From NCBI GenBank assembly GCA_030867875.1, contig JAOWCC010000252.1, positions 1 to 64,000 on the forward strand: 64,000 nucleotides of DNA, read 5' to 3'. The DNA is from Actinernus sp. WN-2022 (lineage: Eukaryota > Cnidaria > Anthozoa > Actiniaria > Actinernidae). This document shows positions 35,406 through 48,241 of the stretch, in pieces; positions within the stretch are counted from its first letter, which is position 1; each line of letters opens with the position of its first letter. A model generated the notes under the pieces. The model did no database searches. It was not told the DNA's origin and was given only the letters and a program-made list of their open reading frames with translations. The translations under genes were made by a program, and so were the position numbers.

Positions 35406-37190
35406 CCGGGAAAAGTCATACTAGATATCTGTCTTCACCTTATTAAAAAAAATTCACCGTCTGTTATTAGCCAAATATAGCTAAAGCCAGCCCTGTCTAG
35501 AATCTGTTTTAATTTTCCTGTCCAACAGATTGCATAGTTAGAGTTCGCACACTCAAGAAATGTTCTTGAAGAAAGTATGTTTCTGTCTGAAGGCAGTGAA
35601 GAAAGTTTTGACCAAAATTTAAATGATTTATAACTAGGCTGCATCCAGTCTTATAACTCTAGCTAATTTCCTAAAGTGTCGATGTTACTCGGCAGTGGAG
35701 CTTACTGATCGACGCAAAGATCGAACAGATCACCGATACTGCTGAAAAGAGCACCTCAAAATTAATTTAGTCAAAATCCCAAATTTGAGAGTTATACCTC
35801 ACCTAGAAGCCAATATATAGTCGAGTAAAGTGCGCTATTTTTGCAGACGTTTGTATGAGGGGGTGCAACAATTTGTACCCCCGCATACAAATATCTGTAA
35901 AATTGGTCTTACTTTGGGATTTTGCAATTGACTAATTTTGAGGTGCTTTTTTCAGCAGTAACGGTGGCATCGCTAATTTAAGTATCGTACTGGTAATGGC
36001 GACCTTCGATTGGTCTAATTTGGTGCACTTGCTCAATGATCACTTCCTTCGGGTTTGCCTTCACTTACCGTCTGCCCTAGGCTGAGTAAGTACGACGCCT
36101 CTTTATATATAGTTACCAAACTCATTAATAATTCATGAAGTAAAGAACAAAGGAAATTAATGTGCAATAAGTAATCTGTTGCAGATTTCGTCCTGATTTG
36201 CATAAACCTTTAATTTGCTTCGAATTTCTTGGCCGAAATAGGTTCATTTGATAAGCCACATACAGTGCTTTATCGGATTTACACTGTCGCTTTCAGCTCG
36301 AACTTGTAAATCCTAGATTACAGGCATGTCCCTTGCCTCGTCCCCAGTCTTCTACTCAGTCGTTTTTATTTTCAAAATGGCGGCCGTTTTGAGTCCCGAG
36401 TAAGAAGCCTGGCAAAACCTTAGGGGTTTTATTTGGGAAACCGCAATTCCTACTAGTCTGAAAAGGCGTCCACGAAAGCGGGGAAAACCACTAGAAACGC
36501 CTGCATTGCAGGCTACTTAGGGGTTAACTCTCGCAAAGTGAAATTATGTATTTTTTGAGTCGGTTTATATTTTTGACCAACGTAGAGTACCTACGGCAGA
36601 AAATTTCAACTTAGGTTTCAGCCGTATATTTGCTGGTCTCTACCATAGACCTCGCGATTTCAACACCTCATTAATGCATTATTCTCCATGGTGCCTTTCT
36701 ATCACGACAGCATCCTGAATATATAGAGAATTTATACAGTCTGTGAGTTGTTAGTAAAGAAAACAGTTATTTTTGACAAAATGCTAAACATTTATTCAAC
36801 TTATTGCAAAGTCGATTGAATTAGATGACGTAAGATCCAGAATCGACCCAGGCTTTTTCTTACGCGGTCATGATGGGTCAGGAAAGGTCAAATTTTCACC
36901 ATTTCAAACAAGCCTAGAACATAGAATATTCTTTGTAAGCCAAAATATTCTTCGCAGAAGTACTCAAAACCTTTCAAAGATTCATAGGTATAAAAATCGC
37001 AAAAGGGGTTAGGTGCACTTTAAGCCTATTGGAAGTTAATAATTAATTTGCATTACGGAATAATCACGCAATTTACATTTTTATTGACATAACAGCAACG
37101 CAATAAATGAAGGTGATAATTTCTCCTATGAGTGGCTGCATCGCAGCGCTATCAGGGACCATACACAACCGCTGACAGCATGACAAGTAT
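35406..37190. other. Stretch without recognisable gene
   Basis: An imperfect inverted pair about 35755-35900 against 35870-35960 (AATTTTGAGGTGC and ACAAATNTCTGTAAAAT words) suggests a MITE. Nothing coding is supported. Confidence 0.4.
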
Positions 37191-38912
37191 AACAAGAGCC
37201 CATCTGGGCTTTCACTCGGGCCACATGAGATTGAAGATGTAATACACTTTCATTTGAAATCCTCTTAGTAATTACCAAAGGGAATAATTATTAGCTGAAT
37301 TTAGCAGTCTTTAGTGGCCGGTAGCGCGGTGTCTTTCATTATCTGCTCCCCTAGTATATATGTAATTTAATAGTTTTGTTTTTCTCGTATGTTGACCTTT
37401 TAATTTAAACACTACTTATTCGTTTAACACACTGCATTTGAGCAGGCATATATTCATTGTTTGGAATCCGAGAATTAACCGTACTACCGTACTTCATGGT
37501 CCCTTTCTTTAGTAGTGGGTTGTCGGTCAGGTGATTGTAAACTCTCGTCATTTAGCACAGAAAATGTATTCTGATGAATAGGGATCGGGTTGTCATGTAA
37601 GAAAGATGGCTCTTGAACAAACTGATAAGCTTCAGTAGTTTGGGTAGTCTCGGAACACTGGAGACCTTGGTCTTTCATCGTCTTCTTTTTCGTATTCTTG
37701 TTTTTTTTTAAAGTTTGAAAGTGGGATCACAGCTTTATTATATCCGCTTTCAACTCGCCATTTTCAACTTCTAGGTCAATAATACGCGATGACAGCATCT
37801 TGATTTCGGTCTTGTGTATATTATCTTGCTGCACTAATCAGTGTCTTCCAAATGACTGAGTTTCGTTTTGATGTGACGAGAGTAAGAATTCATTACGCAT
37901 ATCAGTTAGGTCAGCCTCCATGTTACAAATCAAGGTCATTAAAGCAGCGAGAGAGTTCTTATTGCGGGCTAACAACCTCGTGAAGAATCTCAAGAATTCC
38001 GTCTCTTCCGGTTTGAATTTGACTCATATGTATGTTGCTTTTGGAGTTTCAAGGATATGTTGATCCAAAACTACAGGCTCTTGGGGTTTTTCATTGACTT
38101 GTGAACTTGCAGGCTCTGTAATTTGTTTTGTTTTCTTAGTATAACATAAAGTGTTGAACATGTTCATGTTCTCAAGCATGTCGCGCGTGACCTCGGTTTC
38201 TTCATTCATTAAGTTCTCTACTTTCATCTGTAATCTGGGAAACTCAATCTTTGCCCATGCCTTGGCACATAACTATTCCTGTTGTTAAGTAGACGTGGAT
38301 GATTATAAGTAAAATCCTTCGACAGCTTGTACCGTTTCCGCTTGGTCAATATCCTCTCTGGAACGAAATAACTTGATCTCAATACTCTCTGATCCAACTT
38401 ACGGTAAATTTAAATCTCTGACAGTTTTTAAGAGACTCATACTATTGGTCTTGAAGTGCCTTCACCCAAAATAAGATGTTCTCCTCGGATGTTTTAAATG
38501 CAGCACAGCGAGCTGATGGCTTATAGATTCCAATATCTATTTCTTCGAATTTTAGCTTTCCGGATCCTGGCCCCAGTTCACTGGCTTCAGGTCGTCGTAC
38601 GTGTCGTATATAAAATCACTGGCCATCTGGGTAAAAAACGCGGTCCTTCGGCTCCGACAATAGCGCCAGTTGAAATATCCTGAGCCTGTTGGAAGGCTTT
38701 CGCACGAGTGAAGTTAAATAAAACATTAAACTGGCTTACATTTGAGAGATGAGACTCCAAATTAGAGAGAAAGTTCCTCGCGGGTCCGCCGCCATCTTGA
38801 TTTACTGTATTAAATTATGTAAATAAATTAACCTGGCTTGTTGTGTGACCAGCACAGTGCAACCTGATTGGTGTGAATTTGACCTTTAGCGCATGCGCAG
38901 AACGCTTGCTAC
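37191..38912 (-). pseudogene. Gene-like repeat, copy 1 (coiled-coil protein remnant)
   Basis: A near-identical direct copy lies at 48242-49916. On the minus strand it opens (about 38800) with ATGGCGGCGGACCCGCGAGG, reading MAADPRGTFSLIW and then a GTAAG donor-like site. Farther on are IGIYKPSARCAAFKTSEEN and ILFWVKALQDQ (about 38530-38440), MKVENLMNEETEVTRDMLEN (38227), a coiled-coil-like VENGELKADIIKL, and a polar C-terminus (37678-37484). The FWVKAL ending resembles the last helix of a PH domain, but this is weak. Stops and shifts break it. It could be a duplicated host gene piece or a mobile element carrying one; I do not recognise the family. Confidence 0.6.
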
Positions 38913-40010
38913 ACGGAATAAAAAATAAATAAATAAATAAAAAATAACGACTTGCATTTTTAGACTCGGTGCTGCCACAGGCAGCCCGAGTAATAAACAG
39001 TAAACAAAAATAGTAGTCTTATCAGCCTATGTGGATTAGTAAGCTACAATTTAATGAGCTGTTGAATGAAGCTTGACACGATTCGCTATTAAATGGTTTG
39101 AGGGAAAGCCAACATTATAATCCAATTTGGTGACCGTTTTATACAGGTGAAAAATAATACAATTGTCCATACGGGAAGTGTAAAGGGTGACGACCGCGTC
39201 CGCTTTATATACAGGTTTGACTGTAATACCTGGCCGGGTTTGGAGAGAGGCGTTTCCTTATTAGCTTAGGCTACATCTGCTTTCAGTCCTGTGACATCTG
39301 TTATTCCCTAAATCTCTAGCCTGAATTTTCAGCCGTCTCCTCTGTTTCATTCCTCCCCAAGAGAGTCTCTGAATCTCCCTCGGAAAGGAACGAAACAGAG
39401 GAAATGGCTAAAATTCTGGCTAGTATAAAATCTCAACCACTACATATACTTCGAACTGTAACCAAAATTCATGATTGGCTTTGAATGTCAAGTACAGAAA
39501 CATATATGCAAACAAAAAAATACATGCAAACGTGCCTTGGATTTATTGCTGCATCCCTGTCGCTGTACATCGAAGAAACTAGCTCATGAGGCGGCCGATG
39601 CCGTGTTAAAATCCTCCTAACACTGATCGCGTGAACGCAAGGACTGAACGGGAATAAATCTATTTCTGTGCGCAGAGTACGTTGCACTTTTCTGATAAAA
39701 GCTTCAAAAAAGTTGACATATGTCACCTAAATCAACGAGGTTTAGATTAACTTCGAGATATACCCACCCTTTTCAGGCGGGTTTACTGCAGTCAAGTTTC
39801 TTTTCATCCTCCCGCCGTTTCTATCGTAACTAACCAGAGATGAGTTTACTGTGAGTTTACTATGGTAAACTACGAAAAGGGGGTCACATTCAAAAAAGGG
39901 TTTACAATAGTAAATTGCGCTTTACTGCAGTAAACTTTGGCAAGCCTCACCGTCGGTTGATTTCTGACAACTGTTACTGTTAGGAGAATTGATCTTCTGA
40001 CCGTGTGTGC
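38913..40010. other. Stretch without gene; palindromic TTTACTG words
   Basis: Around 39840-39940 the words GTTTACTGCAGTAAAC and GTTTACTATGGTAAAC form small palindromes in a row. The MITE at 39316-39423 is listed separately. Confidence 0.5.
39316..39423. mobile_element. 108-bp hairpin MITE
   Basis: CTAGCCTGAATTTTCAGCCG at the left pairs with the complement of the right end (finishing AAATTCTGGCTAG). The TTTCATTCCT/AGGAACGAAA blocks also pair. The same terminal sequence reappears at 47295-47338. Confidence 0.75.
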
Positions 40011-40011
40011 G

Positions 40012-40045
40012 TACAATACAATACAATACAATAACCTTTATTTCG
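40012..40045 (-). repeat. LINE 3' tail, (TTGTA)n with AATAAAGG
   Basis: Read on the minus strand, AAATAAAGGTTATTGTATTG followed by further TTGTA units is a LINE-type 3' end. No coding part is attached. Confidence 0.6.
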
Positions 40046-40198
40046 ACTCGAATTTAAGGTAGCACAGGGTGCTAATATCTTCGAGATTTATCTGTCGTGT
40101 TTTTCTTGTTCGTTATTTTACAAAAGCAATATAACACGCTTCCATGTCTTTGTTCTCTGATATAAACACTCGGGAAATGTTGGGAGAACAAAAAAAAC

Positions 40199-40600
40199 TT
40201 GAAAATCACGAGCCGATATTGCATAAATAGAGCCTCACTTTCAATATGCTATCCGACAAACTTCAGAAACTGCAAAACCGCGCGGCCTTTATCCCACATA
40301 TTAAGCCTAACTATCAATTACGGGACTCCGAAAATAAGCTTACTGTCTACCAAAACCACGTACCAACTACTTGAAACGTTCCTTCAGCTATAGTAGTACA
40401 ATTGCAATCCTTTTTATTGCAATCCTTTGGATTTCCAAAGGCCTGGCCCGAGTAATATATTATAGAGAACGTAGATCGTGTAAATATTGCATCCAGCTGA
40501 ACTCTCGAGGTCCTTATACTTATAAATCTAGTGTTATCACTGTAACTTATATAATTCTTAATTAAAGCTCCCAGTGAATATATTGTCACAATATGTAACA
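40199..40600 (+). pseudogene. LINE ORF2 C-terminal fragment
   Basis: The plus strand shows SDKLQKLQNRAAFI (40248-40290) and, later and in another frame, KRSFSYSSTIA (40371-40405), counterparts of LQNRAARV and SFGYSGAVLWN of the LINE at 16620-17345. The rest is scrambled. Confidence 0.55.
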
Positions 40601-40619
40601 CTCTTTCACACTAATCAGA

Positions 40620-42180
40620 TTGTTTACACAAATTTCTCAACTATACTGATCTATTTATTTATAATCCAAATCTTTATTAACAAATAAAGAAGATTTTTGC
40701 AAAGTTTCAGTCGGCAATATATTATGAAGAACAAAATTGATTAAATTGATTAAATTGACAAAATTGATTAAATAAAAGACCAGTAAAACTTCTCAAACGA
40801 TTAATTCTACCATCACGTCAAATGACTCCTTCTTCTGATAATTAGGGTGACACGAACACGCTTAAAGTGTATGTTAGGTCAAATATTGTCATCATTAATA
40901 TCGATTCTACATCAAGTGAATAGTTGAATAGTAAAATATTTATTGATTTGAACGTTGCGTGGTTTCTATTTCCAATATGCTAATGTGACGTACATTTGAC
41001 GTGATTCGGGAATTTACTTTCATTTCTTTTTCCTTGTGAATGAAACGTTTACTGATTTTGACAAAATATTTGGTAGAATCACTGATATAACCTTCAAATA
41101 TAACTTTACAAAGGGTCAGTATGTTTTTGTATAATAAATGAAGACCAAATTTAAGTCACCGGCTTGAATATCAGTTTTAAATAGAAACCTCTATTACTCA
41201 TGAATGAAACACTCAAATCGAGAAATATTCTACTATTGAACTATTCACTCTACAACTTGAGGTCGCCTCCATCGACTAAAAGTATTTCTGTCAATTTCAT
41301 TTGACAAAGCCTTTACAAATGTTTTCCAGGTCACCTCTAGCGCCCACACTTGCCCTTCATGAGGAATCCAAGGAATGTTGAACCGAGTCCGATCGAGTTT
41401 TGCTTGTCGTTTGTCGGACATCTTAACACTCGTTTTGAATGTTTTGTCGATAGTTTTGCTAGGCTTGCGATAGTATTTAGCACCAGCAAAAATTCAGGGA
41501 TTAAACTTCAAAAGACAGTGGACTTTTGACCAACAGATATTGCGGATATCGCCTGGCGTCTTTTGTATAAATTTCGGCTTATCTCCAGCAGCTAAATATA
41601 TATAAGGGACACTTAGCTTTGTTTAGTTCTCTGATCAAGCTGTTTTTGTTATCTTCCCGATTAAGCTCTAAAAGGATCGAGTTTATGAGGTTTTTATTCC
41701 CTGTTTCACGGTAAATCGCACCTCGAATGATTGGGTTAGTATTAGTTTGTTTGTCTTTGGAGGGTTTATTCTAGTTTGCGGTTTGTCAAACAGCATACAC
41801 CGGCGATAACGCACACCCAACGTAAACGCATGGCATTGTCGTGATACTGTCGCCAATTAGTGGCTGATTGTAAGTTCGCCACTGGAGTATGGGGTCAAGT
41901 GTTGTCCTACTGATTCGTTCTTTGAGAAGCCTAAGAAGCCGTCGACTTCGAACATCATTTCCTAAGTTTCTTGGATCCTATCCTACTTTCTAAGAAAACG
42001 TGCGTTTCCGTTCATGAAGTAGTGTTTAAATTTGTACCTTTTCTATCGGGCTCTAATTGCACTCCCAGCTCAATCAGATTAATTATTTATATCTCTACAG
42101 GAACTCTACCCTTCAATAAGGCAAGGAACGAAGTCTATGTCTTCAATCTTCTCATATGATCAACAGAAGAATCTAAGCTT
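40620..42180. other. Stretch without gene; probable 5' flank of a host gene
   Basis: No coding evidence apart from the exon that follows. A TATATATAAGGG word at about 41593 is a possible distant promoter. Direct repeats of AAATTGATTAAATTGA occur near 40735-40770. Confidence 0.4.
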
Positions 42181-42183
42181 GCC

Positions 42184-42268
42184 ATGGTTTCTCGTAAACG
42201 ATCTTTCTTCTACCTCCTCGTTCTTTTGATGTGGGTGTCTAGCGGCTCGGGAGTTACTACACGCCCAG
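42184..42268 (+). CDS. First coding exon of a probable secreted protein
   Basis: The ATG at 42184 begins MVSRKRSFFYLLVLLMWVSS followed by GSGVTTRP. This has a basic N-terminus, a hydrophobic core at residues 8-18 and small residues near 20-22, i.e. a strong signal peptide. The frame ends at CCCAG|GTTAGT, a good splice donor (GT at 42269-42270), leaving a phase-1 intron, common for the first intron of extracellular proteins. Later exons are not recognisable before the transposon at 44745. Function unknown. Confidence 0.55.
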
Positions 42269-44740
42269 GTTAGTCACAGGAAAACTCAGATAAACTCAAG
42301 TTAACTTGAAAGAGTTTAACAGTAGGGTTCAAATAACACTTTGAACTTTTGTAAAATGTCACGTTTTACGCTGCTTTTTAAAAACCTGCTTTGTATACTT
42401 CAAACCGAATTGATGTTTGCCATAGATGTCACAAAGGAAACATTTATTTATAAGACAGATATGTTGGTATCCAGGAATCAGGTGCGGTGAATGGTTCAGT
42501 GCTCAATTACTGGCCAGCGTTGCCATTTTGTGAGGCTCAGTAGCATTAGAATGTTTACTTAATTATCCTGAAAATATAATACATTTATAAAGCACTGCAA
42601 GCGGGAAGTTGTATTTGGGACATACTTCTGAAACCTGGCATTCCTTATTATATGCTAGGAAAATGGTACTCGATGCCTGTAATTTCACTAAAAAGGCTTT
42701 TAATATACGGTAACCAACTGATGATGTGGAAATATATTATCCTACATGTTTGCCTACGCACAGGCAAATTGCTAAGTAATAATTCAGGTCTACAACAGAA
42801 TACACAGACTAATTAAGCTTTAATCTGTATACTAATACTCAAACGGTATGGATATTTTTGCCAGTTCTGCTTAATCATGATTATTATGTATTTATGAGTA
42901 TAACAACATTTATAAGGGTCCCATATGCAATGACATCTATTGGCGATCGATTTGTTTTTGCGCGAAGTTCCCTGCAACCCCAAACTGTTTAGTTAGCTAT
43001 GTGCTGAACTTTGCTCGTTTTTCTGTTTCGTGTATTTATACATATCTGTGGCAAAGGTTAAGAAAATAAGATAAATCAGGAATTTTGAATAAAACATATG
43101 ATAACAGAACAACAACTGAATTGTTAGCCAATACTAATGTTGATATATGTGCGGGTATGTGGGAAAATGTTTCTCTTTGTCGTACGATGTTTTATTAGCT
43201 GCATTAATGTTAGTCAATCATATAATTGATTTAGAAAATTACTCCTATTAGTAGAAGTAATAGAATTAGCAATACGTTAATTTAAAGGTACATGTACACA
43301 TTTTAGGTTTTTTGTCCAATTTGTTTGTTATATATAATTTTGAATACAATTGTATTTAGTCCGTTTTAGAATGCATTAACTAACAATCTGGTGCTTTGAA
43401 TACAGAAATATTTACTGATTAAAACTGAGTTATTTTCATTTCGTATAAATCAATATTTATGAATACAATGTAACTGAAACTCATAGATAATTAAACCCGG
43501 TTACAGTTTTTAATTTCTAGATGAAACATTTCATAATCTCGAAAAGAAATCACAAAGAGAATGATAGTCAAGAAAGGGTGTTTGTAAAACGCGGATACGG
43601 ATGGCGGATGACGGATGACGGATGGCGGATATGTTAAAATTAATATATTTAAAATAATTGTTGAGCAGTACATCTACGAGAACTCTGGATTCGTTTGTTA
43701 GTATTGATTCTCTTCTACGCGTTTTGTTTGCTTCACTCGGGATGTATACATAAAACGATTTAATAGCTAGCGTGCCGAATTATGTTAAATTTACGTGTTG
43801 ATATTTTTGGGGTTATATATCTGGTAGCCGCTAATAAAAATATATTTAAATAAAATGATTAATGTTAAAAGCAATTGGTTCGGAAAGTAAATGATTATAC
43901 CGTTTGTACACAAGGTGACACAGGTTCTGTCTTGTAGGTATACTCTTGAGGGAGTAACACACAACGAGCGATATATGCCGCATAATACAAGTCAAATTTT
44001 CCTTCGATACCAGAGGGAACAACGGGGACTTTTTCTGAGTTTTGCCGCTGGTAGAATCCCAACCGACATATAGGCCTCGTATATAAAAAAAGCATTTACT
44101 GATACGCTGTACGGTAATGGAACAAACTAGCAACCGGCTGTATTAAATAAAGATAGTCCCAGGTGACGTTTACAATATTTTCGAATATCTATGTCATCGA
44201 AATCGTTATCAATATAATGACTTATCGGGGAGGAATTTGAAACATCACGTGCAGATTATGACGATAAAAACTTGTCAAAATGCCGGCCGGCGTCATAGAA
44301 GTTAATATGGTAAGGTCCTATTAATGATTTCGACCTTGGAGAAAATGTGTGCTGTACTGGGCACTTTTGTTAACTTATTATTTATTCACGTTCCGTTTTA
44401 CTTCCAATGCAATAGACCTCTATTGTAACACTGAGTTATATGTCCACGTCCGGACGACGAAGCATGTGTCGTAGAAATAAAAGGCGTTTTTTTTCTAAAC
44501 AACAGAAAAAACCATGAATGTATACCAAACAACGATACTGGAACTCCTTCAATCCTATCATAATTTAGATTCCGATAAACCAGCACCTTGAATTTAGACA
44601 TTGGTCTCGAAAGGTATAAAAGGCGATCTGACCGGCCAAGTACAGAAAACAATATTTTTGGGGGCGCAAAAATGTCATATATATTACTAACAGCACTACT
44701 TGATTGATTAATTGGAATGCAATCTATCGGATATTTAATC
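42269..44740. other. Intron-like AT-rich stretch
   Basis: Probably intron of the gene starting at 42184. Minus frames at 43846-44133 and 44398-44652 are open for 84-95 codons without known motifs. A small tandem repeat lies at 43592-43630. Confidence 0.4.
43592..43630. repeat. CGGATGGCGGATGA microrepeat
   Basis: About five units of GGATG(A/G)C in tandem. Confidence 0.8.
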
Positions 44741-44946
44741 TATCGGCGCCTATCAGGTGCCAAACGTTTCAAAATTAAATTTTCATACACCTATGCCAGA
44801 TATGCATACATGTATTAAAATCCATACGCGTACAAAAATCCTTACATGTAAAAATTCCATACATGTATCTAAAAAATATACATGTATCAAAAAATTGAAC
44901 ATGTATAGAAAATCCATACTGACATGTATAAAAATACATATATGCA

Positions 44947-46499
44947 GTGTTAACGCGTGGTGTGTTTCCTCGAGCGTGGTCGGAAGGTTATATCGTGCCA
45001 ATTCACAAGTCAGGAAGTCGTTTGGATCCTGAGAATTACAGGGGGATCTGCATTAGCAGTTGTTTGGGTAAATTTTTCACCTTATATATAAATACCCGTT
45101 TCAATGCTTTCTTACATGAGAATGATATTTTGAATAAATGTCAAATCGGTTTTCGGCATGGGTTCAGGACGTCCGACCATGTGCTGGTTTTGAAAACCCT
45201 TATTGATTTCTACAAAAGCCGTCAGAAACCATTGTTTGCATGTTTCATCGATTTTAGGAAGGCTTATGATAGTGTGTGGAGAGAGGGTTTATTTTTCAAA
45301 TTGATTCAATATGGTTGTAGTAGAAAGTTTATACAGATCCTGTTAAGTATGTACTCCTCTGTTAAACCGGCGGTTAAATTATCCCACGGGGTAACTCATT
45401 TCTTTCAATCGTTCATTGGAGTTAAGCAGGGGTGTAATCTCAGCCCCACTTTGTTTAATGGCGGTTTTCATAAACGATATCCCGGAAATCTTCAACGCGC
45501 CATCTTGTGATTCGGTAACGTTAGGGGATATTAATTTAAACTGTTTGCTTTATGCAGACGATTTAGTGTTTTTATCTCAGTCAGAGTCTGGGTTAAACAA
45601 TTGCCTACGGAGGATCGGAAGTTATGCCAAAAAATGGAGACTGAAGGTTAATTTGAAAAAGTCCAAAGTTTTAATTTTCGGTACCAGAGGCCAACGGCGT
45701 TTGGATATTAACTCTAACTGGTATCTTGATGGAGATTTGTTAAAATGCGTTGATCAGTATTCATACTTAGGAATAACGTTCCATTATGGTGGCGGCTTCA
45801 AACTTGCTCGAAAGGCATTGTACAATAAAGCGTTACGTGCATATCATAGTATATTTCGTAGTTTTTCTAATTTAGATAATACACCGATCAAAGTGCTTTT
45901 GAAACTATTCTCAACGCTTGTGTCGCCAGTACTACTATATGGGTGTGAGGTTTGGGGAGTGTATGTTTTAGGAATAATAAATAGTCTCCACATGTTCAGG
46001 AGTAAGTTTTTCAGTGCAGTCTCCGACATAGAAAAACTGCATTTGAAGTTCTGCAAGCGAATTTTAGGGGTGCATTGCAAGTCCACTAATTTAGCGGTAT
46101 ATTATGCGGAACTGGGCAGAGTACCGTTGATGGTACACATTTCTATTTTGGTGATCAAATATTGGTTACGTGTAAAAGATTCTTTATATGAAGACGAATT
46201 AGTTGGGAAAGCTGCACATGTGTGTATCCAATCAAATTTTCAGGGTATCAAATTCACTGATTACCTGTTAGAAATGTGTAATATCAAGTATTTAAAGGAT
46301 ATCGTTATAACACCTACTAATAACATTAAGTTCCTCGCTAAATATCTAAAGTCTGAATTATACAGACAATATAATATTGCATGGGCTGATCAGATTCAAC
46401 AGAGTAGTAAACTGCGAACATTCAATCTTGTAAAACGAAGAATAGGTTTTGAGAACTATTTATCTCGAATCTCGAATGTTAAGCATCGTCAAGCGGTGA
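44947..46499 (+). pseudogene. LINE reverse transcriptase, one frameshift
   Basis: The first frame (to about 45463) shows FPRAWSEGYIVPIHKSGS, NYRGICISSCLGKFFT, QIGFRHGFRTSDHVLVLKTL, ACFIDFRKAYDSVWREGLF (first catalytic Asp) and GVKQGCNLSPTLFN. One extra base at about 45463 shifts the frame, which continues with FINDIPEIF, LLYADDLVFLSQSESGLN (catalytic DD), WRLKVNLKKSKVLIFG, SYLGITFHYGGG and VLLYGCEVWGVYVLG. It is cut at about 46499 by a MITE; the relative at 1008-2090 shows what the missing C-terminus looks like. The 5' endonuclease part is absent. Confidence 0.92.
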
Positions 46500-47297
46500 G
46501 AGAGAGACGTCTGAATCCGCCTTGACGTCCAGTGACGTCAAGGCGGATTAACAATTTAATTTATGCAAATAAAACTGTCACGGCGGTAGTAAGAGTTCGT
46601 GAGAAATATTTATTTGAGATTATACCGACCAAAATAAAAGCCTTACCTATATTATATATCTCCATCCCATTTGCTTCTCAAGTGCCTCTTATGTTGTGAA
46701 AGCCTTTCCGAAGCATCGTTAAATTATATTTGGAGGCAAAGTACAGTTGATCTTTGTCTTTCCGTTGATCTTTGTACATGTCTCGCGATCTGCCGTTCGA
46801 ATCGACACAGCTACGAGATATTACCTATGTAAATGATGCAACAGAAAACTGGTAGAAAAACATGAAAGGATAATGGGGAGTTTTCGAAGAAATACGAAGA
46901 CACTTTTACGGGAAAGAACAGTTCCTTAAAGAGAGTAGTGACATTCTTTACAACTGCGAGTGTGAACAAATAATCGATTGTCAACAACCCCGCGGACGCG
47001 ACGCGATAAAATGTACATGTTTACAGGTTGGTCGGCCGGTTATTGTGCAGGACACTTTCAATCCATTTCCAAATGTTTTCCTTACGAATTCAAGGTCTTT
47101 GCCAAAGACAATCACTCCACTGAAACTCAACGATCAACAATCGCGAGTCCAAAGTGAATCCTACCGTCTTCTCGGCTGATAATTATGATAATTATGCGAA
47201 ATTATAGAATATGAACCAATAAAAAAATACTACCAGGTTTTCTGGTAGTGACGTCACTGGACGGCATTATCGGCTATTGGATTCAGACATCTCTCTC
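46500..47297. mobile_element. MITE interrupting the LINE
   Basis: GAGAGAGACGTCTGAATCC at the left is inverted at the right (GGATTCAGACATCTCTCTC, about 47279-47297), followed inward by GTCCAGTGACGTCA at both ends. The LINE frame stops exactly at the left boundary. The flanking GGGAGACGGCTGAAATTCAG to 47338 belongs to the 39316-39423 MITE family. Confidence 0.68.
46514..46549. repeat. Perfect 15-bp hairpin
   Basis: AATCCGCCTTGACGT (46514-46528) and its exact complement (46535-46549) with a 6-nt loop, at the left end of the MITE. Confidence 0.9.
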
Positions 47298-47455
47298 GGG
47301 AGGAACGAACCAGGGGAGACGGCTGAAATTCAGGCTAGTATGGAATTTTTACATGTAAGGATTTTTGTACGGGTATGGATTTTAATACATGTATGCATAT
47401 CTGGTATAGGTGTATGAAAATTAAATTTTGAAACGTTTGGCGCCTAACAGGCGCC

Positions 47456-48241
47456 AACTAGCTGTCACGTATGGTGGTCGATCATAGGTACGGTACAACA
47501 ATTGCACTTGTCCCACTCCCGGTCGCCGCTCAACACAATAAATGATTATACTTGCTCAATGGCTGTGTATGTTTACAATTTAATGGATATTGCCAACACT
47601 TCAAACGAAATTTGCCGAAAGGGAAGACAAGTAACTTCTATGAAAACGACTTTGGAATATCGTGATGCATGAACATTTCTTTCTCTTTCTCAGTTGCACC
47701 TGACTTTTCTCGGACTACATTTTGGTTTGATAGGCCATAATGGTTTCGATGACAGATAGCTGAGATTTAAAGGTATATTAAAGTCAACGAAGCTGACCAT
47801 TCCTTTGTTTTTATCATGCCGACTTTGAGATATGCTAGGGAAACAAAACCTGCAATCGAGGCAAGGTTGTGAGGTTGTGCAAAGCGGCTTTTGTACTTTT
47901 GTGAGAAGAAATAATGTCGAGAGGTCAATACCTGTAAGGGATTAATTATTTCTCCTTTGGATTGAAATCACATCTTACGTTATTTAAAACAGACAAAAAT
48001 CGTGAGACTCACGGAATCGTGATATTGGACAGTAGGCGGATCTTCCGCGCGCTGGTTCTCTAACCCTGATAAGATCTGCTGGTCGTCGGATCGATATCAT
48101 GTGAGGTTGATTATCGGTTCAACTTTTCACACGAGCTCACCGACCTCATGCTCAATTCCAACTAGAACTGTCGACCGTACTCTCTCTCTAAACATGTCTA
48201 AAGCATTTTGATTTATTTCATGCTCTTTGGTACATAAGAAC
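47456..48241. other. Stretch without gene
   Basis: No open frame with features. Flanks the second copy of the gene-like repeat. Confidence 0.4.

Larger units (their letters stand above)
44745..47455. mobile_element. 2.7-kb long-TIR element enclosing a LINE
   Basis: Inverted ends of about 120 bp: GGCGCCTATCAGGTGCCAAA (44745) against the complement of the right end (to 47455, which reads GGCGCCTAACAGGCGCC). Each end starts with a small GGCGCC palindrome. The left subterminal part repeats ACATGTAT six times (44806-44928). The interior consists of a LINE fragment and a second MITE, so the TIRs now bracket foreign DNA; no transposase is present. Confidence 0.85.

Noticed and set aside
43846..44652. 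Downstream exons of the gene starting at 42184
   Set aside because: The open frames here are on the opposite strand and lack splice signals or domain features.
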